Shown piece after piece: positions 26,100 to 35,314 of a stretch of 64,000 nt of DNA (its first letter is position 1; the number at the start of each line of letters is the position of its first letter). The notes under the pieces are model-generated. The model worked only from the letters and a program-made list of their open reading frames with translations, did no database searches and was not told the origin of the DNA. Where the stretch lies: NCBI RefSeq assembly GCF_028618695.1, contig NZ_JAQIVI010000132.1, positions 123,610-187,609 of the forward strand, written 5' to 3'. The stretch comes from Natrinema soli (GTDB lineage: Archaea; Halobacteriota; Halobacteria; Halobacteriales; Natrialbaceae). The translations under genes and the position numbers were made by a program.

Positions 26100-26564
26100 G
26101 GGTTAAATAATCGGCCGCGTCGCAAAGCGAGAGGTGTGTCGAGCACGATTACAACTCCCTCCAGTAGACCGTGGCGTCACACGTACACTGCCCATCACAG
26201 GCGTGATGGCCCCTCGTGCTGCGAGAGACAGTCCGTGCGAACATTGACCACAGTGAGTCTGGCGAACACCGCGAGCGTGTTCGGCGGATGGAGCGTGAGG
26301 CAGTGGACGCAGCCAAGCGGCTCGAACAGCGGCTTGAGTGCGAGTGCGGTCGGACGTGCTCGTGAACCCTCGCAACGTTGCGAACCGAACGACCGCACTG
26401 TCCCGATCGTGATGAGGCGCTATGACCGACCTTGAGCAAGCGGGAGGCAAGCGCCCGATCTGCGAGGACCCGACCGTCGTCGACCGATCGACGGTCCCAC
26501 TCGTTCTCGTTCAGTTCCTCAACGCCGCGTTCTTCGCCCTTGTATGCGAGGCACGACTCAACCG
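26100..26564 (+). other. Decayed coding region
   Basis: Fragments in shifting plus-strand frames: DHSESGEHRERVRRMEREAV followed by DAAKRLEQRLECECGRTCS (about 26245-26365), then a 58-codon frame at 26422-26598 starting MTDLEQAGGKRPICEDPTVV. The residue composition is haloarchaeal, but no intact gene can be drawn. Confidence 0.35.
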
Positions 26565-26698
26565 GAGAATTGTCTCAGTGAGGACCGCTCTGAAGTGATA
26601 TTTCTCCTCGAAATCTCTTGTTTGGTACTTTTCCAGAGCGGTTCGATCGCGTTGAGCGTGGGTGAATATGGAGGGATAACAGTGAGCCGAGCGATCAT
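26565..26698 (-). pseudogene. IS630 transposase C-terminal fragment
   Basis: The frame reads MIARLTVIPPYSPTLNAIEP then LWKSTKQEISRRNI. PPYSP-x-LN-x-IE-x-LWK is the diagnostic third-acid block of IS630 transposases. The N-terminal two thirds are missing. It differs from the intact IS630 at 17162-18210, so it derives from another element. Confidence 0.6.
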
Positions 26699-26712
26699 TC
26701 GGTGGAGCGGTC

Positions 26713-27693
26713 TCACTGTCCCTTCCGGCCGGGAACCTCGAGGGCGGCGGTGAGGCGCTGGAAGAATCCTTGCCGGTGGGTGTCGGCGCTCTCGACGGTC
26801 TCGTAGTCGGTCTCGATCGTACCGTTCTCTCGGTAGGCGAGCAGCGTCAGTTCGGAGCCGTCGGCACGCGCCGCGACGTCCTCCTCGACGGCTCCCGAGG
26901 TCGTAACGACGACTGGATGGGCATCGATCGAGTTCGCGAACGCGCAGAACGCATCGATGCGCTCTTCGTCGGGCGTCTCGTGGATGCTCACGATCCGCCG
27001 CTCGTCCAGTAGATCGTCCTCGGCGAGGAGGTGGACCGATCGAGACGCCCCGTCGTCGGTGACGGTCGTGTCGATTTCCGTCTCGAAACGGCGGTCCGCT
27101 AACATCTCAGCGATCGTCTGCCGGGCGTCTTTCTGGCGATCGAGCCACTGCTCGCCGTCGGCTGTGAGACGGTACCGATACAGTACTCGCTCGATCGCGT
27201 CCAGCGGCGGGAACAGCGAGAAACACTCGCGACACCAGAGGCGTTCGTCGGGGATATCGAACATCTCCGAACACTCCTCGCAAACGTAACGGTCCGTCTC
27301 GTCCACGTCGGAGGATTCGAGATCCATCTCGCAATCCGGACAGCGGTACCCATCCGCGGCGTCGAACTCCGTTTCGAGACCGACGTATCCACAGACGTGT
27401 TCGAGGACGGTTGTCTCGATGGCGTGTGCGCTCCCACATGCCGAACAGACGGTGGTGTACTGCAGGCCTTCGGTGGTACACTCTGGACAGACGTACACCT
27501 TCGAGACGAACTCGTTCGCCAACACGCCTCGGGTAGCGAAGCGCTCGAGGACGTCAGCCGGATCGTCGTCGTCATCGTCGAGGAGTCGCGTCACGTCTGA
27601 GTAGCTGACGGCTCCCTCGTCGGAAATTTCGGGCGTGTACGCCTCGTTTGGAGTCAACTCGTCAATCACTCGAAGCTCCCCTGGTGAAACCAT
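26713..27693 (-). CDS. Zinc-ribbon protein with TackOD1-type output domain
   Basis: 326 residues. Residues ~65-160 hold several zinc-ribbon pairs: VCPECTTEGL, CSACGSAH, CPDCEMDLES, CEECSEMF and WCRECFSLFPPLDAI. The N-terminus carries a four-Asp run (RLLDDDDDDPADVLERFATR). The C-terminal third is an alpha/beta segment (HPVVVTTSGAVEEDVAARAD). The architecture matches haloarchaeal proteins with thaumarchaeal output domain 1, thought to act in signalling; this name is from memory. A membrane protein gene lies upstream on the same strand. Confidence 0.65.
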   Translation of the reverse strand: MVSPGELRVIDELTPNEAYTPEISDEGAVSYSDVTRLLDDDDDDPADVLERFATRGVLANEFVSKVYVCPECTTEGLQYTTVCSACGSAHAIETTVLEHVCGYVGLETEFDAADGYRCPDCEMDLESSDVDETDRYVCEECSEMFDIPDERLWCRECFSLFPPLDAIERVLYRYRLTADGEQWLDRQKDARQTIAEMLADRRFETEIDTTVTDDGASRSVHLLAEDDLLDERRIVSIHETPDEERIDAFCAFANSIDAHPVVVTTSGAVEEDVAARADGSELTLLAYRENGTIETDYETVESADTHRQGFFQRLTAALEVPGRKGQ

Positions 27694-27915
27694 AGCTCTC
27701 TATATACTGTGATTCCAATCGCCGTATATCTTCCCCTAATTAACTACTGTTATTTTATATATTTATTTGATATCTTGTCTCTTTTTCTCATATACTCTCG
27801 TCGAGGCCGACTTCGTCATCATCGCGAACCTCACGGATCTCGAGATGGCCCACCGACTCATCAGCGGCTACGAGCGCATCGACGAGTGGAACGACGCCGT
27901 ATTCGACGCGTTGAA

Positions 27916-28698
27916 CTATCGCCGAAAAAGGGACCGAATAGCGCCCCGTAGCCGATGCAGTCCAGTGATACGTCGGGAGGTATCAGTCTCCGACCCTGAC
28001 TCGGAATCGTCCCTCGTGTTGTCCGACCGCCATGCCGGAAGGTCGACGGGGAGGTTAGACGCGGCGACACCGGAAATCATCCCCATCGAGGACGCCAGCA
28101 CGGCGATTTGCAGTTCGAACCGACTAAAATCTAGCGAGTCGGACTGCAGGAGCGTCCACACCATTCCGGAAACGAACAGCACCACTCCAGCAATGATCAA
28201 CCACTTGTCTGCGACGGACAAACCGTCTTCCCGTTGCGTGAGTCGAATCACGACGACACCCGTGACGAAGTGGACGATGAATATCGCGATGAGGGCTCCC
28301 GCAATTGACAGTGCCGCGAACGGGTTCCACGACGGGAGCGCCGACATGAAACTGGCGAGCAGGTCAGTCGGAACGAGACCGGCGACGAACTGCACGAACG
28401 CCCGAAGCACCGCGGCAATCAGGGAGTCGATCACCGCGAGGACCCGGACCGCGAGTCGAATCTCGCCGTCGAGGAGCGCCCGCGCGAAGTCACGAACGAG
28501 TCCACTGCCGAGAAGTTCGGCGAGGAGAAAGAGGCCGAATGGCGGAATCACTCCCAACACGAAAGCCCAGCGTACGACCCACGAAAGGACGCCGCTCCGG
28601 GAGACGGTTCGCGCGACGAACCCGACGATAATGGCGAGCGGAACGATTGCAAGCGGCGATTCCTGGAGGACGCTGAGTGTCGTTTCGAATATGGGCAC
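27916..28698 (-). CDS. Integral membrane protein, unknown function
   Basis: 260 residues. About six hydrophobic helices: SPLAIVPLAIIVGFVARTV, VVRWAFVLGVIPPFGLFLLA, LAVIDSLIAAVLRAFVQFVA, IAGALIAIFIVHFVTGVVVI, WLIIAGVVLFVSGMVWTLL and ELQIAVLASSMGMISGVAAS. A polar, acidic/basic cytoplasmic tail of ~45 residues follows. No transporter signature. It is 220 bp upstream of the zinc-ribbon gene on the same strand; the gap holds a plus-strand frame LTDLEMAHRLISGYERIDEW that may be another gene remnant. Confidence 0.75.
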   Translation of the reverse strand: MPIFETTLSVLQESPLAIVPLAIIVGFVARTVSRSGVLSWVVRWAFVLGVIPPFGLFLLAELLGSGLVRDFARALLDGEIRLAVRVLAVIDSLIAAVLRAFVQFVAGLVPTDLLASFMSALPSWNPFAALSIAGALIAIFIVHFVTGVVVIRLTQREDGLSVADKWLIIAGVVLFVSGMVWTLLQSDSLDFSRFELQIAVLASSMGMISGVAASNLPVDLPAWRSDNTRDDSESGSETDTSRRITGLHRLRGAIRSLFRR

Positions 28699-29129
28699 GG
28701 AGCGGTGGACGCACTGAAACTGGACCGAGAGTATTGAGAACTTTTCGGCTCCGGAAGTAAAAGAAAGAGCGCTCCCGATTCCGTTTTTGATCTCTTGCGT
28801 TTACACTCCGATTCCGAGGGTACTGATAGATTTCGAGAGATTACGCTTGCCGCCGCAGTCTACAACATCGAACAAGCCTCAACCAATGAAACCCACGCCT
28901 TCTGCGGATTCAATAGAGCCGTTCGGAGTGATACATCGTCTCCACGCCTGAATGCAGGACCTGGCATCCTAGGACGCCTCTTCTCTTGACAGATTCACCG
29001 TAGCACTATCCCTTTCTGAGAACCCCAACCAACCGGACGGATGTGAGCGAGGGCAGGCTCTATCCGGCATGAGTCAGACGTGAATATCGCTGGGCCAGCC
29101 GATGATTTTCGGACAGGGTCGAACTGAGG
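28699..29129 (+). other. Intergenic debris with a possible transposase C-terminus
   Basis: Near 28800-28880 the plus strand reads GTDRFREITLAAAVYNIEQA, recalling the FRE-I-L-x-x-x-VYNI ending of several haloarchaeal transposases. Only about 30 codons remain; no intact gene. Confidence 0.3.
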
Positions 29130-29465
29130 TCATTGAAGCTGGAATAGCGTGTTGTCACGATCGGCGACTAAGTCAGTCGCGGCCTCTATTCCAACCGGCA
29201 ATCGGACTAGCTTCAGTGATTCCGGCAGCTCGTCTGTCTCTGGTTCCAAGAACGATGCAGACATCAACTACGGGTGATCGACTAGCGATGCCATTCCCCC
29301 AAGCCACTGCGGTAGTGAATAGGTCGAGTTCCTGGATAACTGCCGATGTCGCTTCCAGGTCACCATTGACTTCGAAAGAGACGATACCGTCGCCCCCCTC
29401 ATTTGCTCGGTGGCCAGCTGGTGCTGGGGATGGGATTCGAGACCGGGGTAGTGCACAGTCTTGAC
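29130..29465 (-). pseudogene. Cystathionine gamma-synthase/lyase-type gene remnant
   Basis: Segments in shifted minus-strand frames match the C-terminal part of PLP-dependent Cys/Met metabolism enzymes in order: HYPGLESHPQHQLATEQMRG, then SFEVNGDLEATSAVIQELDL and FTTAVAWG, then SLVDHP, RRAAGITE, and finally LVRLPVGIEAATDLVADRDN. In intact relatives these blocks form ...LESHP-x-H-x-LA...SF-x-x-GD...ELDLFTLAVSLGG...LV-HPASMTH...GI...LVRLSVGIED. Several indels and the loss of the N-terminal two thirds, including the PLP lysine, show it is dead. Confidence 0.75.
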
Positions 29466-29492
29466 ACCGGGCTCGGAGTAGGGGAGAGAAGG

Positions 29493-29500
29493 TTTAAATA
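29493..29500 (+). promoter_or_regulatory. TATA box of the TRAP transporter operon
   Basis: TTTAAATA within an AT-rich leader, 25-32 bp before the ATG at 29525. Confidence 0.6.
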
Positions 29501-29524
29501 ATACAATCTACATAATGTATAGAA

Positions 29525-30574
29525 ATGTTTGGGAATGACAGGCACACACGGAGGGATCTGCTACGGGGCACTGCTGGAATCGGGGTGCTATCACTCGCTG
29601 GCTGCCTCGGCGGAGGCGGCGGCGACCAGGTTGACCTAACTGTCGGCTCGTCGTCGTCCGGTTCATCGACGTATGGGAATTCGCAGGCGATTCAGCGAGT
29701 CGTCAGTCAGCAGTCGGACTACCTGAATTTCATCACGCAGGATGCGGGCGGTGATCCGCAGTCTATCCGATTGTACGCCGACGGAGAGCTCAACTCCTAC
29801 TCCGCGGGGAACTACATCCTGAATCAGGCCCTCACCGAGACTGGCCCGTTCGCAGACGATCCGGTCTCCGAATTCCCGCAGCTGGGATTCGGTCACCTCT
29901 CGCTGAATCTCTACTGGATGGCCCTGGCGGACAGCGACATCCAGTCGACCGACGATCTCCCCGGGAGGGACGTCTACTGTCTCCCCGCCAGCTGGGGGTT
30001 GCGAGCAATGACCGAGGAGATGTACGGCAACGCCGGCCTCTGGGAAGGGCTCTCTGAGAACGTCGTCAACGTCGAGACGACGCAGGCGGCAAGTGCGCTC
30101 GAAGAGGGTCGGGTCGAGGCTTTCATCGTGTACACCTCGAACTACACCCAGCTCCCCTCGTGGGCGGCGGAGATCGACTCCCGCGTCTCCGTCAGGGCGA
30201 TCGAGGTGACCGACGAGTACGTGCAAGCGGCACAAGACTTCAGCGGCGCGGGTTACGAGGAAGTCGACGAGATCGGTGGGTGGGAGCAGGATGTTCAGGG
30301 CGGTAACTTCACGAAACACACGTGGACGGAGACCTACCCGTACCTCTTCAGTCCGGATGTCTCCGCGGACGCCATCTACGACTTGATGGATATCTGTCAC
30401 AACAACTACGAGTCGATGCAGGAGGCGAATCCGACGATCCTCGACTGGTCCGACCCGTCGAACTTCACGTTCGCGCTGACCCACACCGACGAGATTCCGA
30501 TCCACCCGGGAGCTGCAGACTGGTACGAAGAGAACGATGTCTGGGACGACAGTTGGACTCGCGGCGACGAGTAA
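29525..30574 (+). CDS. TAXI-family TRAP transporter substrate-binding lipoprotein
   Basis: 349 residues. The N-terminus carries twin arginines (R9/R10 in THTRRDLL-type context) and a lipobox SLAGC with C27 followed by a Gly-rich linker, so it is Tat-exported and lipid-anchored. The mature part starts VDLTVGSSSSGSSTYGNSQA, the TAXI pattern, and contains SYSAGNYILNQALTETGPF, DLPGRDVYCLPASWG and a Trp-rich C-terminus. TAXI proteins bind glutamate-like or organic acid ligands. The fused permease gene starts 28 bp downstream. Confidence 0.9.
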   Translation: MFGNDRHTRRDLLRGTAGIGVLSLAGCLGGGGGDQVDLTVGSSSSGSSTYGNSQAIQRVVSQQSDYLNFITQDAGGDPQSIRLYADGELNSYSAGNYILNQALTETGPFADDPVSEFPQLGFGHLSLNLYWMALADSDIQSTDDLPGRDVYCLPASWGLRAMTEEMYGNAGLWEGLSENVVNVETTQAASALEEGRVEAFIVYTSNYTQLPSWAAEIDSRVSVRAIEVTDEYVQAAQDFSGAGYEEVDEIGGWEQDVQGGNFTKHTWTETYPYLFSPDVSADAIYDLMDICHNNYESMQEANPTILDWSDPSNFTFALTHTDEIPIHPGAADWYEENDVWDDSWTRGDE

Positions 30575-30601
30575 CGCCTTTTCAGCCCGTCACCGCCATA
30601 C

Positions 30602-32608
30602 ATGATTTGTTCCACAGCCGACAAAAGCCGATTAGAGATCGCCAATAACGTAGTCACGGGAGCAGCAATTCTCGCCTGGGCCTGGATCCTGTACTACGCG
30701 TTCACCCAAGGAATTCAGCGAATTCTCTTCACCATCACGTTTCTCGGATCGATTATGCTCGTCTATCTCGGAAACGAACTCATCGAAGCCTACGAGGACG
30801 GGAGCAAACTGGAGCTAATTGGCCTCTCCCTCTCCACGATCATCACCGCCGGAACGACGGCGTACATGATCGTGTTCTACAACGAGCTATTGCGGGTTCG
30901 CGTCGGAACAGCACTGCCTCGCGAGTACGTGATAGCCGCCGCGTTCTTCCTAGTGATCCTATACCTGTCGTACCGGGCTTACGGACTCTCGTTTCTGGCC
31001 GTGATCGTCGGTGTGATACTGTACGGACTTTACGGCAACTACGTCCCGGGTATCCTCCGCCACGCTGGATTCAGCGTTAACCGAATGATGAGCATCATGG
31101 TGCTCGACTTCCAAGGAGTCTACGGGTCGATCTCCAGAATTATCGCGACGTGGGTCGCCCTATTCCTGTTGTACGCGGGGCTGATGCGGGGATTCGGCGC
31201 GTTCAACCTTATCATGCGAATCGGTCTCCGATCTGCCAACTACATCCGATCCGGCGTCGCCCTCTCCGCGGTGACCTCGAGCATCATCATCGGCTCAATC
31301 ACCGGGAGTCAAGCGGCGAACACGGCGATCACCGGTTCGTTCACCATTCCTCTCATGAAGGAGACGGGAATGAAAGGTGAGACTGCCGGTGGTATCGAAT
31401 CCGTCGCCTCGACCGGGGGGCAGATCATGCCCCCAATCATGGGTGCGGCTGCGTTCGTGATGGCATCGCTGCTCGGTATCACGTATGTCGACGTGATCAT
31501 CGCCGGTATCGTTCCCGCGATGATCTTCTACGGCTCCGTCACCTTCGCCGTCCACTACAAGGGCATCGGGCAGCTCCGCGGACAGACGACCAAGATCGAT
31601 GTGGAGAGCCAGTTCGACGAACAGATGTCTCAGAAGGAGTTCGTCATCCAATGTCTCCGGTTCGGTATTCCGTTCGCCATTCTGGTCTACATCTTCGGTG
31701 TCCTCCAGTACACGGTGCTCACGGCCGCGCTGTACACCATCATCGCGATGTTTATCACCGGATTCGGGTTCCCATTGATCCAGACGGCGACAGAAGGCGG
31801 TGACCTCTGGGCCGAATTCGTCAGTCTGCTCGGGGACGCGGCGTACGGCTTTAGAGAGGGGGCGATGATCCTTGCACCGATCGCGATCATCATCGCTGCC
31901 ATCAATGGCATCGTCGACGTCTTCACCGCATCGGGCATTCCGGGCATTCTCTCGCTGGCCCTGCTTGACCTCTCCGGTGGCGTCATGTTGACCGCGGTTA
32001 TCCTCGCGATGGTCATCTCGATCGTCCTCGGAATGGGGATGCCGACAGTCGCCGCATACGTCATCGTGGCTGCGCTGATCGCACCGGCTCTGATTCAGCA
32101 GTTCTTCGTCCCTGACCTCGCGGCCCACTTCTTCGTGCTGTACGCTGCGATCCTGTCAGGACTGACGCCGCCGATCGCGATTGCAGTCGTCGTCGCTACG
32201 GGGATCGCCGACAGTAACTTCTGGCGAACGGCCCACGAAGCCCTGAAGATCTCAGCACCGATCTACATCCTGCCGTTCGCGTTCATCTACAACCCCGAGC
32301 TCGTCGTCGGCGGCTTCGGGGTCGACACGTTCTTCTCAGGACTCATCGCGCTGGCCGGCGCGCTGGGGATCTCTCACAGCCTCAACTACTACGGGACGTT
32401 CTTCCACGAAAGTCCATTCGTCAAGTTCCCCGTCAAGACTGTCTTCTTCATTCTGGGTGTGCTCGCGATGGTCTATCCAGACGACATGATTCGGCTCGGC
32501 TGTGTCGCGGTCATCCTGGGCCTGATGACCGTTCAGCTCCAGAAACCGATCCGTGAGCGAGTCAGCAAACGATCCGCGACGGACTCCATCAGAGCCACCG
32601 AGGACTAA
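30602..32608 (+). CDS. TRAP transporter fused small/large permease (TAXI type)
   Basis: 668 residues, almost entirely membrane-embedded. An N-terminal four-helix DctQ-like part (about 1-140) is fused to the DctM-like part. The latter shows GSITGSQAANTAITGSFTIP, STGGQIMPPIMGAAAFVMAS and GMGMPTVAAYVIVAALIAPA, the conserved GG-x-x-xPPxMGAAAF motif of TRAP 4TM/12TM proteins. It imports the ligand captured by the lipoprotein using a sodium or proton gradient. No catabolic gene for the ligand is attached. Confidence 0.93.
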   Translation: MICSTADKSRLEIANNVVTGAAILAWAWILYYAFTQGIQRILFTITFLGSIMLVYLGNELIEAYEDGSKLELIGLSLSTIITAGTTAYMIVFYNELLRVRVGTALPREYVIAAAFFLVILYLSYRAYGLSFLAVIVGVILYGLYGNYVPGILRHAGFSVNRMMSIMVLDFQGVYGSISRIIATWVALFLLYAGLMRGFGAFNLIMRIGLRSANYIRSGVALSAVTSSIIIGSITGSQAANTAITGSFTIPLMKETGMKGETAGGIESVASTGGQIMPPIMGAAAFVMASLLGITYVDVIIAGIVPAMIFYGSVTFAVHYKGIGQLRGQTTKIDVESQFDEQMSQKEFVIQCLRFGIPFAILVYIFGVLQYTVLTAALYTIIAMFITGFGFPLIQTATEGGDLWAEFVSLLGDAAYGFREGAMILAPIAIIIAAINGIVDVFTASGIPGILSLALLDLSGGVMLTAVILAMVISIVLGMGMPTVAAYVIVAALIAPALIQQFFVPDLAAHFFVLYAAILSGLTPPIAIAVVVATGIADSNFWRTAHEALKISAPIYILPFAFIYNPELVVGGFGVDTFFSGLIALAGALGISHSLNYYGTFFHESPFVKFPVKTVFFILGVLAMVYPDDMIRLGCVAVILGLMTVQLQKPIRERVSKRSATDSIRATED

Positions 32609-32781
32609 CGGTTGGTTACCGTTTCTGTTCGACTCGCCGTCGGAAAAGCACGATTACGGCGGGCGAGACACTTACATTTCAAGCGCTCTCAGCAGGTTCG
32701 ATCGCCACGATGGGCAATCCAATCGCTGTGACAGTCACTGAAATTTGCTCTCGAGCCGAGCGCGAAAGAGCTGAGAGCCGA

Positions 32782-33046
32782 TCACTCCTCAAAGATGCTC
32801 GCCTCGAAGAACGGGTACTCCTCGAGCCAGCCCCGATCGTAGTCGGCGTCGTACTCGGTCGTCTCAACGCCGATTTGATCGCTGATTTCGAGGGCCGCGT
32901 ACGGCTCGTCGATCGGTGCGAGGAGTCGGGGCCTCGTCGAGTTTGACCTCTCCGACGACGAATTCGTCGTCGAACGCTGCAGCCGTGGCGTGGGTTCGCG
33001 TGAACGAGAAGAGCATCCCGCGACCCGTCGTCTCCGCCCTGTCGAC
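32782..33046 (-). pseudogene. DUF35 / Zn-ribbon OB-fold protein remnant
   Basis: Two frames together give GRGMLFSFTRTHATAAAFDD, EFVVGEVKLDEAP, then (after a frameshift near 32935) LLAPIDEPYAALEISDQIGV, ETTEYDADYDRGWLEEYPFF, EASIFEE and stop. This follows the DUF35 OB-fold pattern G-x-GxxYSFT...VVA-V-LDEG-R-LA. The N-terminal zinc ribbon is missing. Intact members partner thiolases or acyl-CoA enzymes. Confidence 0.6.
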
Positions 33047-33535
33047 GATGCTCGAGTTTCTAACCCGTGATATCAGGCAAGTAGATCGCTATTCAACACG
33101 ACATTCTGACGTTCTCTGCAATATCGGACTCGAGGCCAGTCGGCTCGAGCTTTCAGCGCATGTGTGTTGTCTCTCGAAGCGAACAACTGGTCTGATGGAG
33201 GCGGATGACGTCGCTCATCAGAGCGTTTGTCGTCCTCTCATTCTCCCAACATTCTCCTAAATCCGCCTCATAGCTTTTGCTGAGCATATCTGCAAGCATC
33301 CTAGTCAATTCACTCAACGACCTGCTCATTTTTCAAACAGACAACTAGACAGTGCCCGCTAAACGTATTTGTCAGCTGTGCATGATTCCCGATCGTATGG
33401 GGACGTCGAACACGACCGGACTAATCACAGATATTGAAGCGAATCGGGCAGTAGGTCAATCACGAGGACATCCTCGTCCGATTCGTTTCCCTGTGGTTCA
33501 TCGTCGCGGGCGTGTTCACGGTGGTGTAGATCCAA
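33047..33535. other. Intergenic region before the integrase end
   Basis: About 490 bp with no supported gene. If an integrated element is bounded here, an attachment site would be expected near the integrase gene, but no tRNA gene or direct repeat was recognised. Confidence 0.4.
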
Positions 33536-34777
33536 CTAACCATCAATCTCTGAGAGCGCTTCTGTGGCAACGTCGCCGAGTTCCCCAGCCTCAATGTGGG
33601 AGTAGCGCTCTCGTACCATCTCCTCGGAATTGTCAAGATACCGGGCCGCAACCGTGTATCCGAACGCGCGGACAAGGACCTCGCCCATCCCGCGTCGACC
33701 GCCGTGAGGTGCGAGATAATCGTGCTTCGGATGGTCGATGTCGATATCGCAGTCTTCCGAGAGTCGCTGGAGAATCGACCGGGCACCATCCGTCGTGATC
33801 GATGGCGGTCGAACGTCCTCGTCGAGAGCCAGCAAGAGGTCACGAGCATACTCGCCACGTCGCTCGTCGATTGCATCCGGGCGTTCCCCTCGATCAGCTA
33901 GCTCGTCCTGCACAAGCGTCGCGAGCGTCCGCTGGTCGAACGTCGGGAACACTGGCCAGCGCGCTGTTGGTGGCTCCATCAGCTTTCGATAGCTCCGAAG
34001 TGGAGAGATCACCGGGTCAGGGAGGCTCGCGGCGTCCCACTGCTGTTTCTTCCGATAGACGTCCATACTCCCGCCGTCGATAGAGATTTCCTCCCACCGG
34101 ACCCCGCGCCGTCGCGGGTCGTTCGGATCCCGAAGGAGTTCCCCAACCCGGACAGCTGTGTAGGCGAGGACGAATACGAGGGCACGGTCACGAGCGGCTT
34201 TCAGTGCCGTGTATCGGGCTCGTTGCCTGTCGAGGGGGTCAGTATCATCGGGGAGTGTCGTGTACGTCTCGATGGCGTTGCGGGCTCGCTCGTCGGCGTG
34301 CTGGGTGAGGGCGTGACGCTGCTCGGACGTCCAGGCCTGCTGGTCGCCCGGCTTGCGGCCGTCATCCTCGGGGAGCGGTGCCATCGCGCTTGCCCGCTGG
34401 GCGTAGTGTGCCTCGAGGTACCCCTCGTTGACGCACCAGCCACACCACGCAGAGATATAGCGGTAGTAGGTTTGGACAGTGTTCTGTTTGAGCCCTCGAT
34501 CGCCGGCGAGGTGTCGGGCGTACTCCCGAAAGACGCGTTCGTCGAGGTCCTCGAAGGTGGGCTCTCGGTCGGCATTGTCGGGGACGATCCCGGTCCAGTC
34601 GTCGTCGCTGCGGTCGCCGGCGGCCCACTCGGCGAACCGCTCGAGTTCGCGCGCCGCGTTGCGTCGGTAGTTCCCGCCGTCGCCACCGCGTCCCTTCCCC
34701 TTGTCTTGGAGGTAGCGCTCGAACGAGTCGATAAACGGGATCAATTGCGTTCGTTTTGTGGATGTATTTCGGTCCAT
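33536..34777 (-). CDS. Tyrosine-type site-specific integrase
   Basis: 413 residues. A SAM-like N-terminal core-binding domain (about 10-130; FEDLDERVFREYARHLAGDR) precedes the catalytic domain. Catalytic residues visible are R210 (LAYTAVRVGELL), the H-x-x-R box HGGRRGMG (H358, R361) and the nucleophile Y392 (VRERYSHIEA). The family integrates plasmids, viruses or islands. It lies beside a HEPN/MNT toxin-antitoxin pair, a typical mobile-element neighbourhood. Confidence 0.92.
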   Translation of the reverse strand: MDRNTSTKRTQLIPFIDSFERYLQDKGKGRGGDGGNYRRNAARELERFAEWAAGDRSDDDWTGIVPDNADREPTFEDLDERVFREYARHLAGDRGLKQNTVQTYYRYISAWCGWCVNEGYLEAHYAQRASAMAPLPEDDGRKPGDQQAWTSEQRHALTQHADERARNAIETYTTLPDDTDPLDRQRARYTALKAARDRALVFVLAYTAVRVGELLRDPNDPRRRGVRWEEISIDGGSMDVYRKKQQWDAASLPDPVISPLRSYRKLMEPPTARWPVFPTFDQRTLATLVQDELADRGERPDAIDERRGEYARDLLLALDEDVRPPSITTDGARSILQRLSEDCDIDIDHPKHDYLAPHGGRRGMGEVLVRAFGYTVAARYLDNSEEMVRERYSHIEAGELGDVATEALSEIDG

Positions 34778-34804
34778 AGTGCTCTCTCTACGTGTCTAGT
34801 GGAG

Positions 34805-35314
34805 TCAGCCGCACAGACAGACGCCGCCCTCCCGGATCTGACTCACCGCGAACTGATGGACAGCGATCGCGAGTTCTGTCATTGCGTCCGCTTGTTCTTC
34901 GGTTGGACGACCGCCGCCGTAATAACTCTCAGTCCGGTTCTCGCTGTAGAGGTTCCTCATTTCCTCTGCAGTCTGCCTCTCGAATAGCCCGATCTGATGG
35001 GCACGCTCGTAGCTGAACTGATGATCCTGGAAATCTTGGAGTGTATCGGTCGTCATCGAGAGGGCATACGCTTCGATCGACCGTTCAATGGCCCCGAAAC
35101 AGACCTCGATGACGGCAGTGTAGTACCCGTCTTGTGCTTGGAGCGTGTCGACAACTTCGAGAAGGCGACACGCTTTCGTCAGCTGTGTCTTCCAGTCCGC
35201 ATCGGCGCTAATTCCGGCCTCAAATTCTGTCCAACCTCGTCCAACCATCTCGAAGGCGTCCTGCGCCCGCTCAAGTGCTGCGAGCACAGATGACGGGTCC
35301 GAGCCGCTACTCAT
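34805..35314 (-). CDS. HEPN-domain protein, putative toxin of a HEPN/MNT pair
   Basis: 169 residues, all-helical, from the ATG at 35314, which overlaps the upstream stop by 8 bp (GATGAGTAG). The helix IEVCFGAIERSIEAYALSMT and the later EEMRNLYSENRTESYYGGGR resemble HEPN proteins that partner minimal nucleotidyltransferases. The usual R-x4-6-H RNase motif appears here as RNLYSENRTESYY with Tyr where His is expected. This could mean altered activity or a different subgroup. Translational coupling supports the toxin-antitoxin reading. Confidence 0.7.
   Translation of the reverse strand: MSSGSDPSSVLAALERAQDAFEMVGRGWTEFEAGISADADWKTQLTKACRLLEVVDTLQAQDGYYTAVIEVCFGAIERSIEAYALSMTTDTLQDFQDHQFSYERAHQIGLFERQTAEEMRNLYSENRTESYYGGGRPTEEQADAMTELAIAVHQFAVSQIREGGVCLCG

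Noticed and set aside
27767..28717. A 316-codon plus-strand frame
   Set aside because: Opposite to a six-helix membrane protein; the plus translation is Arg/Thr/Ser-rich and has no domain. Only its first ~50 codons look protein-like.
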